64,000 bases of DNA, taken from NCBI RefSeq assembly GCF_019130065.1, contig NZ_JAHSPG010000015.1, positions 248,001 through 312,000 of the forward strand, in the 5' to 3' direction. The notes under the pieces were generated by a model. That model saw nothing but the letters and a program-made list of their open reading frames with translations. It searched no databases and was not told the origin of the DNA. Positions 1 to 8,605 of the stretch are shown in pieces. Source of the stretch: Pinibacter aurantiacus. GTDB lineage: Bacteria; Bacteroidota; Bacteroidia; Chitinophagales; Chitinophagaceae. A program made the translations under genes and the position numbers. Every line of letters begins with the position of its first letter. Position 1 is the first letter of the stretch.

Positions 1-1280
1 CAGTGTGGTTCCAATCGAATTCACCTTCTGGTCCGTGGGCAGTTTCTACAAGCCGCCCTCCGGAAATTGATAACATTTCACCGTCTAATCCAAACTACAA
101 TACGAAGTATGTATATATATATGATGTAACGCCAACTACCGTTTATACCGGCTACACACCGGGATATTTGGGTGCCTATTCATATGGACCAACAGTTGTG
201 TATGGCACGGGCTGGTATTACCCCGGCTGGTATGGAGCTTATTACTACCCGCGTCCTGTAACATGGGGATTTGGTTTTAACTATAATCCATGGTCAGGTT
301 GGGGCTTTAGTTTCGGATTCAACTATGGTTGGTACGATCCATGGTACAGCTTCGGTTATTGCTATGGCGGTTATGGTGGATGGTGGGGCCCTCCCGTTTA
401 TCACCCATATTACTACAGACCGGCGTATTATTATGGTGGCGGCGGTTTCTATGGCAAACCTTATTACAGACCAGCAAGCTATTATGGCAGACCAAATAAC
501 GTTGTTGTGAATAATAATGTGACCATCAATAACAATCGTTACAATAGAAACATGTATAGCTACCACACAAACGGTGTAACCACACGTAATGTCGGCAGCA
601 GAGGTTCAGTAAGAGATGTAAACAACGTTATTTCAAGACCTCAGCCTGGTAATAACAGTAACAACAACTACGGAAATGCCCGCCCGGCATCTATATCACC
701 AAATGGTGCCGGTAATGTAAACAGACCAAACAATGTTTACACTGACAGACAAGGAAATGTATACAGGAGAAATAACAACAGCTGGGAAGTGAGAGATGGC
801 AACACATGGAGACAGGAAAACAGTCAACGACCTTCTTCTGTTGGCAACAATGGAAGTGTTAGCAACAACAGACCATCCAGCATTCCTAACAACAACGCAA
901 CAAGACCAACACAACCGGATTATAGTAACAGGCCACAAAGCATTCCACAGCAGCAGCCACAACAGCCATCTGCCAACAACAGACCTGCATATCAACCTCA
1001 AAACAGACCTGAAATGCAAAGACCTGCCGATGTTCAAAGGCCAATGCCTCAGCAGCCTTCTTACAGACCTGCCCAGGGAACAATGGATCGCTCGAGCTAC
1101 GACAGGCAACGTGGTGCAGACAGAAGCGCGAACTTCCAGCAAAGTCAGCAACGCAGCTTTGGTGGTGGTGGAGGTGGTGGATTTTCACGCCCTTCAGGTG
1201 GTGGCAGTAGCGGAGGTGGAGTCTCACGCCCTTCCGGTGGAGGTAGCAGCGGAGGCGGAGGTGGAAGACCTCACAGATAA
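1..1280 (+). CDS. Tyr/Gly/Asn-rich surface protein, C-terminal part (partial)
   Basis: The reading frame is open from the window edge to the TAA at 1278, so the true start probably lies upstream; the GTG at position 3 need not be the start. The visible 425 residues open with a GPW-x-V segment followed by KYVYIYD and repeated Tyr/Trp/Gly motifs such as VVYGTGWYYPGWYG. This resembles bacterial proteins loosely annotated as carbohydrate-binding family V/XII, but that label is weak. From about residue 170 the protein is low-complexity (Asn, then Gln/Pro/Arg, then poly-Gly/Ser ending GGGRPHR), as expected of an extended surface or matrix protein. No catalytic motif is visible. A terminator follows directly. 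Function unknown; the coding call is secure. Confidence 0.75.
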   Translation, partial: VWFQSNSPSGPWAVSTSRPPEIDNISPSNPNYNTKYVYIYDVTPTTVYTGYTPGYLGAYSYGPTVVYGTGWYYPGWYGAYYYPRPVTWGFGFNYNPWSGWGFSFGFNYGWYDPWYSFGYCYGGYGGWWGPPVYHPYYYRPAYYYGGGGFYGKPYYRPASYYGRPNNVVVNNNVTINNNRYNRNMYSYHTNGVTTRNVGSRGSVRDVNNVISRPQPGNNSNNNYGNARPASISPNGAGNVNRPNNVYTDRQGNVYRRNNNSWEVRDGNTWRQENSQRPSSVGNNGSVSNNRPSSIPNNNATRPTQPDYSNRPQSIPQQQPQQPSANNRPAYQPQNRPEMQRPADVQRPMPQQPSYRPAQGTMDRSSYDRQRGADRSANFQQSQQRSFGGGGGGGFSRPSGGGSSGGGVSRPSGGGSSGGGGGRPHR

Positions 1281-1303
1281 TGTCAAAAGTTTGATTACAA
1301 TAG

Positions 1304-1334
1304 AAGGAGTTTCTCGAAAGAGAGCTCCTTTTTT
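1304..1334 (+). terminator. Rho-independent terminator
   Basis: AAGGAG pairs with CTCCTT, with an inner CTC-GAAA-GAG hairpin, followed by a run of T. It lies 24 nt after the stop of the Tyr/Gly-rich protein gene. Confidence 0.8.
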
Positions 1335-1437
1335 AATTAATAATTAATAATGAATAATTAATACCGCAACACACGAAGAGAGCTGCATTCACTCGCTATG
1401 CCACACATTTTAATTATTAATTATTAATTATTAATTG
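1334..1437. repeat. Inverted-repeat element, TTAATAATTAAT unit
   Basis: The left arm (1334-1364) is made of AATTAATA units and the right arm (1411-1437) of TTAATTATTAAT units; they are reverse complements around a 46-nt unrelated loop. The right arm runs into the 3' end of the FAD oxidoreductase gene and encodes its last residues (AINN) and stop codon. Confidence 0.75.
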
Positions 1438-3007
1438 CCATCAAAATGGCCTCAGCTACTCTCTCCCCATCCATCGCGGCGCTTACAATGCCTCCGGCAT
1501 AACCGGCACCCTCACCCGCAGGATAGAGATTCTTTATTTGTGGATGTTGAAGATCGGTTTTGTTGCGTGGGATACGCACCGGTGAAGACGTTCTTGATTC
1601 CGTGGCAACCACCACTGCATCATTTGTAAAATAGCCTGGCATCTTTTTGCCGAAGGCGATAAAACCTTCACTTAGCCCTTTGTATACAAAAGGAGGCAAT
1701 ACTTCTTTCAGGGATGCAGAATGTAGTCCGGGCAAATAAGAACAATCCGGAAGTGTGGCAGATAATTTATTCTTTGAAAAATCAGCCATGCGTTGCGCAG
1801 GCGCAACTAAAGCGCCACCTCCCGCTTTGTATGCTTTTTGTTCCACCATCTGCTGGAAATACATAGCGGCAAGTGGGCTGTTTACGTCATGTTGCTTTGC
1901 AAATTCTTTTGAAGCAGCAATGTCTGCTATTTCAACAGAAACCACCATTCCGGAATTGGCAAATGGATTGTTACGCTTTGAAGGGCTCCATCCGTTTACC
2001 ACAATTTCGTTGTGATCTGTTGCGGCAGGTGCAATAATGCCGCCAGGGCACATACAAAATGAAAACACACCTCTCCCCTCCACCTGCTGCACCAAACTAT
2101 AAGAAGCGGGTGGTAAAAAATCACCACGCAAAGCGCAATGGTATTGAATGCTGTCAATAAGTTCCTGCGGATGTTCGATACGAACGCCCAATGCAAAAGG
2201 TTTCTGCTCGATCAATATTTTTTTCCGGTCAAGCAATTGAAAGATATCTCTGGCTGAGTGACCAGTGGCAAGTATCACGGCCTTCCCTTCGAATGTATCG
2301 CCCACAGCAGTCTTCACTCCTGTTATTATATTACCACCAACAATGAAATCCGATACCTTTTGCTCAAACAAAAATATTCCTCCTGCATCTTTGATTGCCT
2401 CGCGGATAGCAGTGATGATGTGTGGCAATTTGTTGGTTCCAATATGCGGATGCGCCTGGTACAAGATCTTTTCATCAGCGCCATATTGTACAAGAATATT
2501 GAGAATACGATCTATGTCCCCGCGTTTGCTGCTGCGTGTATATAACTTTCCATCGCTATATGTTCCGGCACCGCCTTCGCCAAAACAATAATTGCTTTCA
2601 GGATTTACAATGCCTTCCTTGTTCATGGCCGCAAGATCGCGTCTGCGTGCACGAACATCTTTTCCTCTTTCCAGGATGATGGGTTGAATGCCCTGTTCGA
2701 TGAGTTTCAATGCCGCAAATAGCCCGCAAGGACCTGCTCCTATCACTATGACCTTATCTGAAGCGGATGCAACATTTCTCAGTTCAATCTTTTTTACCAT
2801 ACGTTCCTGGAAAGGTTCGTTGATAAACGCATGAACAGTAAGGTTGCACCACACTTTCCGGCTGCGTGCGTCCAGCGATTGTTTCATGATGTGAAACCCA
2901 TTTATCTGAGATAATGGCTTTCCTGTTTCGCCCGCAATATATTCCTTGATAATCTGATCATCCGCCGCTTCGGATGGCAGCAATTTTATGGAGATGGTTT
3001 TCTGCAT
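1424..3007 (-). CDS. NAD(P)/FAD-dependent oxidoreductase (COG2509-like)
   Basis: The protein has 527 residues. A dinucleotide-binding motif GAGPCG lies at residues 90-95, after an N-terminal domain of about 80 residues typical of the 'uncharacterised FAD-dependent dehydrogenase' family. The run ILERG at 110-114 is the end of the ADP-binding beta-alpha-beta fold. A C-terminal FAD-contact segment PAGEGAGYAGGI follows, as in this family. The physiological substrate of the family is not known to me. The gene is monocistronic, with a TAnnTTTG promoter box 34 nt upstream. Its last codons and stop lie in an intergenic repeat arm. Family call is firm, function is not. Confidence 0.88.
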   Translation of the reverse strand: MQKTISIKLLPSEAADDQIIKEYIAGETGKPLSQINGFHIMKQSLDARSRKVWCNLTVHAFINEPFQERMVKKIELRNVASASDKVIVIGAGPCGLFAALKLIEQGIQPIILERGKDVRARRRDLAAMNKEGIVNPESNYCFGEGGAGTYSDGKLYTRSSKRGDIDRILNILVQYGADEKILYQAHPHIGTNKLPHIITAIREAIKDAGGIFLFEQKVSDFIVGGNIITGVKTAVGDTFEGKAVILATGHSARDIFQLLDRKKILIEQKPFALGVRIEHPQELIDSIQYHCALRGDFLPPASYSLVQQVEGRGVFSFCMCPGGIIAPAATDHNEIVVNGWSPSKRNNPFANSGMVVSVEIADIAASKEFAKQHDVNSPLAAMYFQQMVEQKAYKAGGGALVAPAQRMADFSKNKLSATLPDCSYLPGLHSASLKEVLPPFVYKGLSEGFIAFGKKMPGYFTNDAVVVATESRTSSPVRIPRNKTDLQHPQIKNLYPAGEGAGYAGGIVSAAMDGERVAEAILMAINN

Positions 3008-3040
3008 TGTAGTTGTTAGGTTTTTATCCTAAAAGTGAGG

Positions 3041-3048
3041 CAAAGGTA
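3041..3048 (-). promoter_or_regulatory. Bacteroidota -7 promoter box (TACCTTTG)
   Basis: Reads TACCTTTG on the minus strand, an exact TAnnTTTG match, 34 nt before the ATG of the FAD oxidoreductase gene. No clear TTTG -33 element is visible; the upstream DNA is the repeat arm starting at 3057. Confidence 0.55.
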
Positions 3049-3056
3049 CATTAATG

Positions 3057-3152
3057 ACTGAATAACTGAGTAACTGAATAACTGAATGGTCGATGTTGTA
3101 AGAGACCTCGTATTCAGGGCACTCAGTTATTCAGTTACTCAGTTATTCAGTT
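3057..3152. repeat. Inverted-repeat element, CTGAATAA unit
   Basis: The left arm (3057-3087) consists of ACTGAATA/ACTGAGTA units; the right arm (3121-3152) is its reverse complement, with about 29 consecutive matching positions. The loop is 33 nt. It separates the FAD oxidoreductase promoter from the AT-rich origin-like region. Confidence 0.85.
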
Positions 3153-3333
3153 CTACAGTCGTTCAGGTATTATTTTAAAACAAAAATCTTTCTTATAAAC
3201 TTTCAGTTTGAAAGACTGTTATGAAGCAAGAAGTTTTAGTATATGACAAACAGGGAGGCAGATTTTGTGACTTTCTGAAAACAAAAAAAGTCGGCAATTT
3301 TTTTCCGCAAAAAAATTTGATTCAGATCAAGCG

Positions 3334-4020
3334 TTTTTCACGCATTATACACATTATCAAAAGCTATCATAATTTGTTGTGAATAAAAAAAACATTTCGC
3401 GTGTTTTCCACATTTTTTTATGCACAAAATTTAAATTTTGGAATAAGTATTGCTTCCTTTTTTTATTTAATCTATCTTACTAAAATGATTAAGCAACACG
3501 AAAAATCTCTGCATAAATTTATCATCCCTAAAAAAGATTTTATGAAAACGTCTTTGCCATACAGTTCAAAAAACGTAAATCATATTCACTTCCATCACTG
3601 CCTTTTACTTCAGAGAAAATTTTCACTAATTACCTCGACGGTTTTCTAAAACACTTTACCATCAACTACTCTAAAAGAAAGTTTGTTTTTTAACAAGGGA
3701 AAATTTCTTTTTTAAAGAAATAAAAAACTTTGAAAGCCTGCCCGGATACTATGCTTTTTTTTGACAGGAACCATTAAAGCAACTGGGTATTTTTCAGGAT
3801 TTTTTTTCGACTCTATCAAAAGAAAAAAAATAAAATTTGTTTTGATGCCAATCTGTAGTTACTGGAACAAAAACAAGGGAATAAAAAATTTTTTTTTCAA
3901 CAAATTCTTTTGATATTCGCTCCCCTGCAAAACTTTTTTTGGACTCAATTAAAATCCTTTTTTAAGAAAAACTGAGAGAGAAATTTTATTCTTTATCAAC
4001 TTAAATGTTACAATACTGCA
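3334..4020. other. Candidate chromosomal origin (oriC) upstream of dnaA
   Basis: Five DnaA-box matches to TTWTNCACA lie within 93 bp: 3334-3342 (TTTTTCACG, one mismatch), 3345-3353 (TTATACACA), 3378-3386 (minus strand, TTATTCACA), 3404-3412 (TTTTCCACA) and 3418-3426 (TTATGCACA). Downstream, about 3640-4000 is very AT-rich with long A and T runs, a plausible unwinding region, and dnaA starts at 4021. The boxes are read directly; origin function is inferred. No convincing gene is seen in the 1013-base gap 3008-4020. Confidence 0.7.
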
Positions 4021-5460
4021 ATGGTTAAAGCTGACGAATTAGATAAAGTTTGGAGTAATTGTCTTGATATAATAAAAGATATTGTAGAGTGGCAGCATTT
4101 TAATACATGGTTCGAGCCTATCAGCCCGGTAGAGTTGAGGAATAATGTTTTGGTGATCCAGGTACCTAGTCAATTCTTTTATGAATATTTAGAAGAACAC
4201 TATGTTACCCTGCTTGGCAAAACATTAAGAAGAGTTCTTGGCAAAGAGGCCCGCCTGGAGTATCGCATCATGGTTGATAGTGGCAATCATAAAAACAAGC
4301 CATTAACTATGGACGTGCCGGCACATGGATACAAGACATTTTCAAATAACGAAATGGATTTCCCGTTGGTTATAAACAACCCGGTGAAAAATCCGTTTGT
4401 TATTCCCGGTCTGAAAAAAATGCAGATCGACCCTCAGCTGAATCCTATTTATACCTTTGACGCTTTTGTGGAAGGTGATAGCAATCGTGTAGCGAGAAGA
4501 GCGGGTAAAACGGTAGCTGAGAAACCAGGAGCCAATTCATTTAACCCACTTGTTATATATGGTGGCGTAGGTTTGGGGAAAACACACCTTGCCCAGGCCA
4601 TAGGAAATGAGGTAAAAAGACTACACCCTAATAAAGTGGTGTTATATGTAAGCTCAGAAAAATTCATCAACCAGTTTATTGATCACAGTCGCAATAATGC
4701 CATCAACGATTTTATACATTTCTATCAACTGATAGACGTATTGATCCTTGACGACGTTCAGTTCTTCATGCGTGCAGAAAAGTCACAGGATGCGTTCTTC
4801 GCCATCTTCAACCACCTGCACCAATCCGGCAAGCAACTGATCTTAACTTCTGACAAACCACCAAAAGATCTGGATGGTGTGCAGGAAAGATTATTGAGCC
4901 GTTTCCGCTGGGGACTTAGCGCAGACCTTCAAGTGCCTGACTACGAGACCCGCATTGAGATACTGGAAAGAAAGATGAAGAATGACGGTCTGGACATGCC
5001 TAAAGAGGTGGTAAAATACCTTGCTTATAATATTAACAGCAATGTTCGTGAACTGGAAGGTGCGTTGATCTCTCTTTTGGCACAATCTTCGCTTAACAGA
5101 AGGGAAATTGATTTAGACTTGGCAAAGAAAGTGTTGAGAAATTTTGTTAAAACCTCATCCAAGGAAATCACGATCGAAGCCATTCAGAAAATGGTTTGTG
5201 ATTTTTACGACGTCCCTTACGACAAGCTTTTACAAAAGACGCGTAAACGTGAGATCGTACAGGCGCGACAGATCACTATGTACCTTGCGAAGGCTTTTAC
5301 AAAGAACTCTCTGAAAACAATAGGCGAACATTTCGGCGGACGCGACCATACTACGGTAATTCACAGCTGCCAAACAGTAAAGGACCTGATGGATACCGAC
5401 GGGCTATTCCGTGAAAACGTAATGGAACTTCAACAGAAAGTTCAGCTTGCAGCCATGTAA
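4021..5460 (+). CDS. dnaA: Chromosomal replication initiator protein DnaA
   Basis: The protein has 479 residues. Domain I opens with DKVWSNCLDIIKD. The AAA+ domain carries Walker A GGVGLGKT at 181-188 and Walker B LDDVQF from 243. Sensor-II/box VII-type SRFRWGL follows, and the C-terminal domain IV contains the DnaA signature GGRDHTTV near residue 438. DnaA binds DnaA boxes and opens the origin; a box cluster lies immediately upstream. dnaN and gyrB are not adjacent. An ATG start is used, with no strong Shine-Dalgarno sequence. A terminator follows 30 nt after the stop. Confidence 0.98.
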   Translation: MVKADELDKVWSNCLDIIKDIVEWQHFNTWFEPISPVELRNNVLVIQVPSQFFYEYLEEHYVTLLGKTLRRVLGKEARLEYRIMVDSGNHKNKPLTMDVPAHGYKTFSNNEMDFPLVINNPVKNPFVIPGLKKMQIDPQLNPIYTFDAFVEGDSNRVARRAGKTVAEKPGANSFNPLVIYGGVGLGKTHLAQAIGNEVKRLHPNKVVLYVSSEKFINQFIDHSRNNAINDFIHFYQLIDVLILDDVQFFMRAEKSQDAFFAIFNHLHQSGKQLILTSDKPPKDLDGVQERLLSRFRWGLSADLQVPDYETRIEILERKMKNDGLDMPKEVVKYLAYNINSNVRELEGALISLLAQSSLNRREIDLDLAKKVLRNFVKTSSKEITIEAIQKMVCDFYDVPYDKLLQKTRKREIVQARQITMYLAKAFTKNSLKTIGEHFGGRDHTTVIHSCQTVKDLMDTDGLFRENVMELQQKVQLAAM

Positions 5461-5490
5461 ACTAACACACCCCTCATACCAACGTATTGT

Positions 5491-5515
5491 AAAACCCGGA
5501 TTTTGTCCGGGTTTT
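5491..5515 (+). terminator. dnaA rho-independent terminator
   Basis: AAAACCCGGA pairs with TCCGGGTTTT around a TTTTG loop. Confidence 0.85.
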
Positions 5516-5556
5516 ATGTTTTCTTCCCTTTTACATCTTACGACTACGAGTTTATT

Positions 5557-5748
5557 GCGAACGCATAAGGCTGAACGCTTAAAGCTGAACGCGGGATTCT
5601 CTATTGTCCAGTTGTTGGTTGTTAGTTGATAGTTGTTAGGCTTTATACGCAGTTTTCCTTCTAACAACTAACAACTATTTCCGCTGCAGAGTTTTACACT
5701 TCAGTAAACCAGCGTTATGCGTTTTGCGTTAAGCTTTAAGCTTTAACA
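5557..5748. repeat. Nested inverted-repeat element downstream of dnaA
   Basis: An outer arm pair (5557-5593 and 5711-5748) is built from GAACGC / AAAGCT / GCATAAGG units. Inside it sits a second pair with an unrelated unit: 5611-5640 (GTTGTTAGTTG) and 5661-5677 (CTAACAACTAACAAC). The two arm types do not resemble each other. The element fills the gap between dnaA and the next gene. Confidence 0.75.
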
Positions 5749-5755
5749 CTAGCAT

Positions 5756-6280
5756 ATGAACAAACACCTTTCCCTTGCATTGTGCCTGTTGCTCTCCTTT
5801 TCGGTTACGCATGCACAAATAACAGAATTCAAAAAAGGCTGGACAACAGAACTGAGGTTGCAAAGTGGCATGGCTACTAATTTTGATGGCAATAGCCCGG
5901 ATATGTTCACCGGAGGTCTGTTGCTCACAGAGCATGTAACAGCCGTACCCGGCAAATTAAAAGCCGGCGCCGTTGCCGGAGGCATATACTACAATAAAAA
6001 ATTACAGGGCCTGTTTGGGCCCGAAGTCCTTTTCAAGATCAAGGATTTTAATGCTGGAGAAATGGGCAGTATCGGCAATTTGCATTTATCAGCCAACTGG
6101 TTGTTTGGCACAGAGCATGAACAACTTGTTGGCGGCGGTATTCATGTAAGCGCCTTAAACCTGCTCACCATCGGTGTAACTGCACACAGGGATTACAACT
6201 TAAACAGTTGGTGGTTCCAGTGTGTCGTTTCAGTAAGGATAAGTAAAATTAAAAAGATAGAAGAACCATTTAATAAATGA
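5756..6280 (+). CDS. Small secreted/outer-membrane protein of unknown function
   Basis: The protein has 174 residues. Residues 1-20 form a typical signal peptide (KHLSLALCLLLSFSVTHAQ) with cleavage expected after AHAQ. The mature part is rich in Gly and alternating hydrophobic residues (GLLLTEHVTAVPG, IHVSALNLLTIGVTA) and ends in WWFQCVVSVRISK, consistent with a small beta-barrel or beta-sheet envelope protein. I do not recognise a named family. It lies 79 nt before the patatin gene on the same strand, possibly co-transcribed. Confidence 0.65.
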   Translation: MNKHLSLALCLLLSFSVTHAQITEFKKGWTTELRLQSGMATNFDGNSPDMFTGGLLLTEHVTAVPGKLKAGAVAGGIYYNKKLQGLFGPEVLFKIKDFNAGEMGSIGNLHLSANWLFGTEHEQLVGGGIHVSALNLLTIGVTAHRDYNLNSWWFQCVVSVRISKIKKIEEPFNK

Positions 6281-6320
6281 CTTTGCCAGGCTTCACCATT
6301 GTCTGATAAGCTTACACCGG

Positions 6321-6351
6321 GAACATTTTCAAATCTTCAAATTTTCAAATT
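6321..6351. repeat. Single stuttered arm, TTTTCAAA unit
   Basis: Repeated TTTTCAAATC/TTTTCAAATT units run up to the patatin start codon; no partner arm is visible in the upstream gap. It resembles the right arms at 25500-25536, 34061-34097 and 34761-34796. Confidence 0.55.
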
Positions 6352-6359
6352 AATAAGTT

Positions 6360-7406
6360 ATGCCAAAAGCATTGGTCATTAGCGGAGGAGGTTCAAAAGG
6401 CGCATTTGCAGTAGGCGCCATCAAGCAACTGCATCAGCAATTCTCTACTTTTCATTTTGATATTGTTGTTGGAACCAGCACCGGTTCATTGATTGCACCT
6501 CTTGCAGCAACAGAAGAATTTGATCTGCTCGAAGAATTATATACCACACAAACCACCCAGAATATTGTGTTGAAAGATAACCTGGGCAACAGGCTCAATC
6601 AACATTCCATATTCGACGCAAACCCACTGTGGAACCTGATTACACACTACTTCACAGATGACTTGTACAACAAGATTATGAATGGCAATAAACAGATTTA
6701 CATCAACACAACCTGTTTGCAAACCGGCGACATTACAGTATATACAAACAACCAAAACCCGGCGCCCTCCGATACTTACATTGTTCGTACATTTCAAAGT
6801 GCAGATCATTTTAGAAGAGCAATAATGGCTTCCGCATGTCAACCTGTGTTCATGCCGCCGATCCAAATTAATAAACAAGTTCCCGGTGAAGCACATCCGG
6901 AATATCAATACGTAGATGGCGGTGTGAGAGAATATGCCGGTGTTGAAATGGCTATTGACAATGGCGCCACACTCATTTTTACTATCCTGCTTTCTGCAGA
7001 AACCTTTCCTCCAACGCCCGGAGAATTTCAAACATTGTTTCCTATTCTGGAACAAACGCTTGACATCTTTACCATGGATGTTGGTAAAAATGACATCATC
7101 ATACCGCAACTATACAACAAGGGCCTTCTATACATTAATGCTGTAAAAAATAAAATGAAAAGCGCAGGTATTGACCAGGCAACGATTGATGGTTATTTCA
7201 ACATTACATTACCCGACAATCCTTTCAAAAATAAAGTGCCCTTAAAGCTTTACATCATAAGGCCAAAAGAGCCGTTGAATGGCGGCCCGGGAGGCCTTGT
7301 ATTCGATCCTGACACAATGAAGCAAATGCTGGCAACAGGACAGTCGCTAACAGGAGAGTTTCTCGCGTCACTGCCTCCTTCGGAGACTGGAGAATGGTTG
7401 GTTTGA
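6360..7406 (+). CDS. Patatin-like phospholipase
   Basis: The protein has 348 residues. The oxyanion-hole motif GGGSKG is at residues 9-14 and the nucleophile elbow GTSTGS at 38-43 (Ser40). The catalytic dyad Asp is D186 in the DGG motif. All three patatin landmarks are intact, so a serine lipid acyl hydrolase is expected. There is no signal peptide, so it is probably cytoplasmic or membrane-associated. The long region after 190 may set substrate preference. A single repeat arm ending TTTTCAAATT abuts the start codon. Confidence 0.9.
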   Translation: MPKALVISGGGSKGAFAVGAIKQLHQQFSTFHFDIVVGTSTGSLIAPLAATEEFDLLEELYTTQTTQNIVLKDNLGNRLNQHSIFDANPLWNLITHYFTDDLYNKIMNGNKQIYINTTCLQTGDITVYTNNQNPAPSDTYIVRTFQSADHFRRAIMASACQPVFMPPIQINKQVPGEAHPEYQYVDGGVREYAGVEMAIDNGATLIFTILLSAETFPPTPGEFQTLFPILEQTLDIFTMDVGKNDIIIPQLYNKGLLYINAVKNKMKSAGIDQATIDGYFNITLPDNPFKNKVPLKLYIIRPKEPLNGGPGGLVFDPDTMKQMLATGQSLTGEFLASLPPSETGEWLV

Positions 7407-7410
7407 GTAA

Positions 7411-7456
7411 GTTGAGAGTTGAGAGTGGAGAGTGGAGAGTGGAGAGTTGAGAGTTG
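7411..7456. repeat. Single stuttered arm, GAGAGTTGAGAGTGG unit
   Basis: A direct run of GAGAGT(T/G)GAGAGT units begins 4 nt after the patatin stop codon. No reverse-complement partner is present in the gap. Confidence 0.65.
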
Positions 7457-7485
7457 TCGATGGAACTCATGATTTGAAATTTAAT

Positions 7486-7528
7486 GGCACACGGATGACA
7501 CGGATTAGACGGATTTACACGGATATTT
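7486..7528. repeat. Single stuttered arm, ACGGATGACACGG unit
   Basis: GCACACGGATGACACGG is followed by further CGGAT units. The same unit forms a complete arm pair at 36620-36814; here only one arm is present. Confidence 0.7.
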
Positions 7529-7608
7529 TGCTGGTTGTGCCGTCAACTTTCAAAATTTGACACCAAGGAAAACATCGACTAATGGTTTTGAAATTACACA
7601 GAAAGCAT

Positions 7609-7668
7609 TCTTAATTCTTAATTCTTAATTGCTTCCCTATTAATTATTCTTTATTAATTATTAATTTC
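7609..7668. repeat. TTCTTAATTCTTAATT and TTAATTATT arms
   Basis: Two AT-rich stuttered runs (7609-7631 and 7640-7668) lie side by side. The second overlaps the 3' end of the FMN reductase gene and encodes its final LIINKE and stop. Confidence 0.6.
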
Positions 7669-8198
7669 TTCAAATTCTCCAGCTGTTTCCTGATAAGCAC
7701 CTTCGCGCTCTCATCTGTAAACTCGCCATTGTCGTTAAACTTTGAAGGAGCTTGTGCAATCAACACTTCAGGTTTATAAACAGGCTTCATGTTGAGAAAT
7801 TGAAACACCGCATGAAAGGCCAATTGCATACGAACTGTTCCCCACATGCCGGTGGTTGCACCCATTACAGAAACGGGCATGTTTAGCAAAGGTGCATCTG
7901 CTCCGCGAGAAGCCCAGTCAATCGCATTCTTCAGGCCGCCAGGTATAGAGTAATTATATTCCGGCGAAACGATCACCAATCCATCTGCCTTTGCAAGTGC
8001 ATTTCTAAATGTTACTACAGACGCTGGTCTTTCTGCAGCTGCAGGCACATCCAAATCAGCATTGTATAAGGGAAGATCAATAGAAAGAATCTCCATTGTT
8101 GTGTCTTCCGGCAATAGCGTAGAAACCGTATGAAGCAATTTGGTATTGTAAGAACCCTTACGCAAACTCCCTGAAATTCCTGCAAAATGTACAGCCAT
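7644..8198 (-). CDS. NADPH-dependent FMN reductase (flavodoxin fold)
   Basis: The protein has 184 residues. The N-terminus AGISGSLRKGSYN is the phosphate-binding loop of the ChrR/azoreductase-type FMN_red family. SPEYNYSIPGGLKNAIDW at about 108-125 is the second FMN-contact motif. Such enzymes pass electrons from NAD(P)H to FMN, quinones, azo dyes or chromate; the actual substrate is not evident. Length is normal. It is flanked by repeat elements on both sides and looks monocistronic. Confidence 0.92.
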   Translation of the reverse strand: MAVHFAGISGSLRKGSYNTKLLHTVSTLLPEDTTMEILSIDLPLYNADLDVPAAAERPASVVTFRNALAKADGLVIVSPEYNYSIPGGLKNAIDWASRGADAPLLNMPVSVMGATTGMWGTVRMQLAFHAVFQFLNMKPVYKPEVLIAQAPSKFNDNGEFTDESAKVLIRKQLENLKKLIINKE

Positions 8199-8240
8199 TA
8201 GTTTTGATTTTATTGTTTGATAAGATAATCATTTAAGTAT

Positions 8241-8375
8241 GAATTAAGAATTGGGAATTAAGAATTAAGAATTCATCCTGTGCCGCATTTGGGTTTTCAA
8301 TCATAAACCGTATGATGGCTCAGTCAACAATTCTTAATTCTTAATTCCTAATTCTTAATTGTTAATTATTAATTG
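8241..8375. repeat. Inverted-repeat element copy A, AATTAAGAATT unit
   Basis: The left arm (8241-8274) and right arm (8329-8375) are stuttered AATTAAGAATT / TTCTTAATT runs. The loop contains CTGTGCCGCATT and GGCTCAGTCAACAATTC, both nearly repeated in copy B at 8606-8718. The right arm ends at the stop codon of the 49-residue gene. Confidence 0.8.
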
Positions 8376-8377
8376 AA

Positions 8378-8527
8378 TCAGTGTCTCTTAAAATACTGCA
8401 CTTCCTTCTCATGTTTCTTCGCTGCCTCGAGGCTGTCAAATGTGCCTAAGTTTCTACGCTTATTTGTCTTTGGGTCCTTCTTCCTCGAATACAAACGATA
8501 CTCACCGGATTTCAATTTGCGTATCAT
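8378..8527 (-). CDS. 49-residue conserved small protein
   Basis: Starting at the ATG at 8527 the product is 49 residues, beginning MIRKLKSGEYRLYSRKKD and ending EKEVQYFKRH. It is highly basic, with a RNLGTFDSLEAAKKHEKE segment. This matches a widespread short bacterial and phage protein type (LGTF-x5-AxxHE-x-VQYFK-H) whose function I do not know. Longer reading from upstream codons adds a poor hydrophobic extension, so the shorter start is preferred. The gene sits exactly between two homologous repeat copies (8241-8375 and 8606-8718), which suggests it could move or duplicate as a cassette. Confidence 0.75.
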   Translation of the reverse strand: MIRKLKSGEYRLYSRKKDPKTNKRRNLGTFDSLEAAKKHEKEVQYFKRH

Positions 8528-8605
8528 AATGCTGCATTTTAATTGTGAAATAATATATAACCAGTGCATTAAAAAATTGTTCCCAAACAAAGCCGGAAGC
8601 AGAAT

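Noticed and set aside
796-1347. 183-residue frame overlapping the low-complexity protein
   Set aside because: Out-of-frame reading of Asn/Gln/Gly repeat codons and of the terminator.
3401-3649. 82-residue frame in the dnaA upstream region
   Set aside because: It lies in AT-rich DNA over DnaA boxes, starts with GTG, and is Phe/Lys/His-rich with no protein-like pattern.
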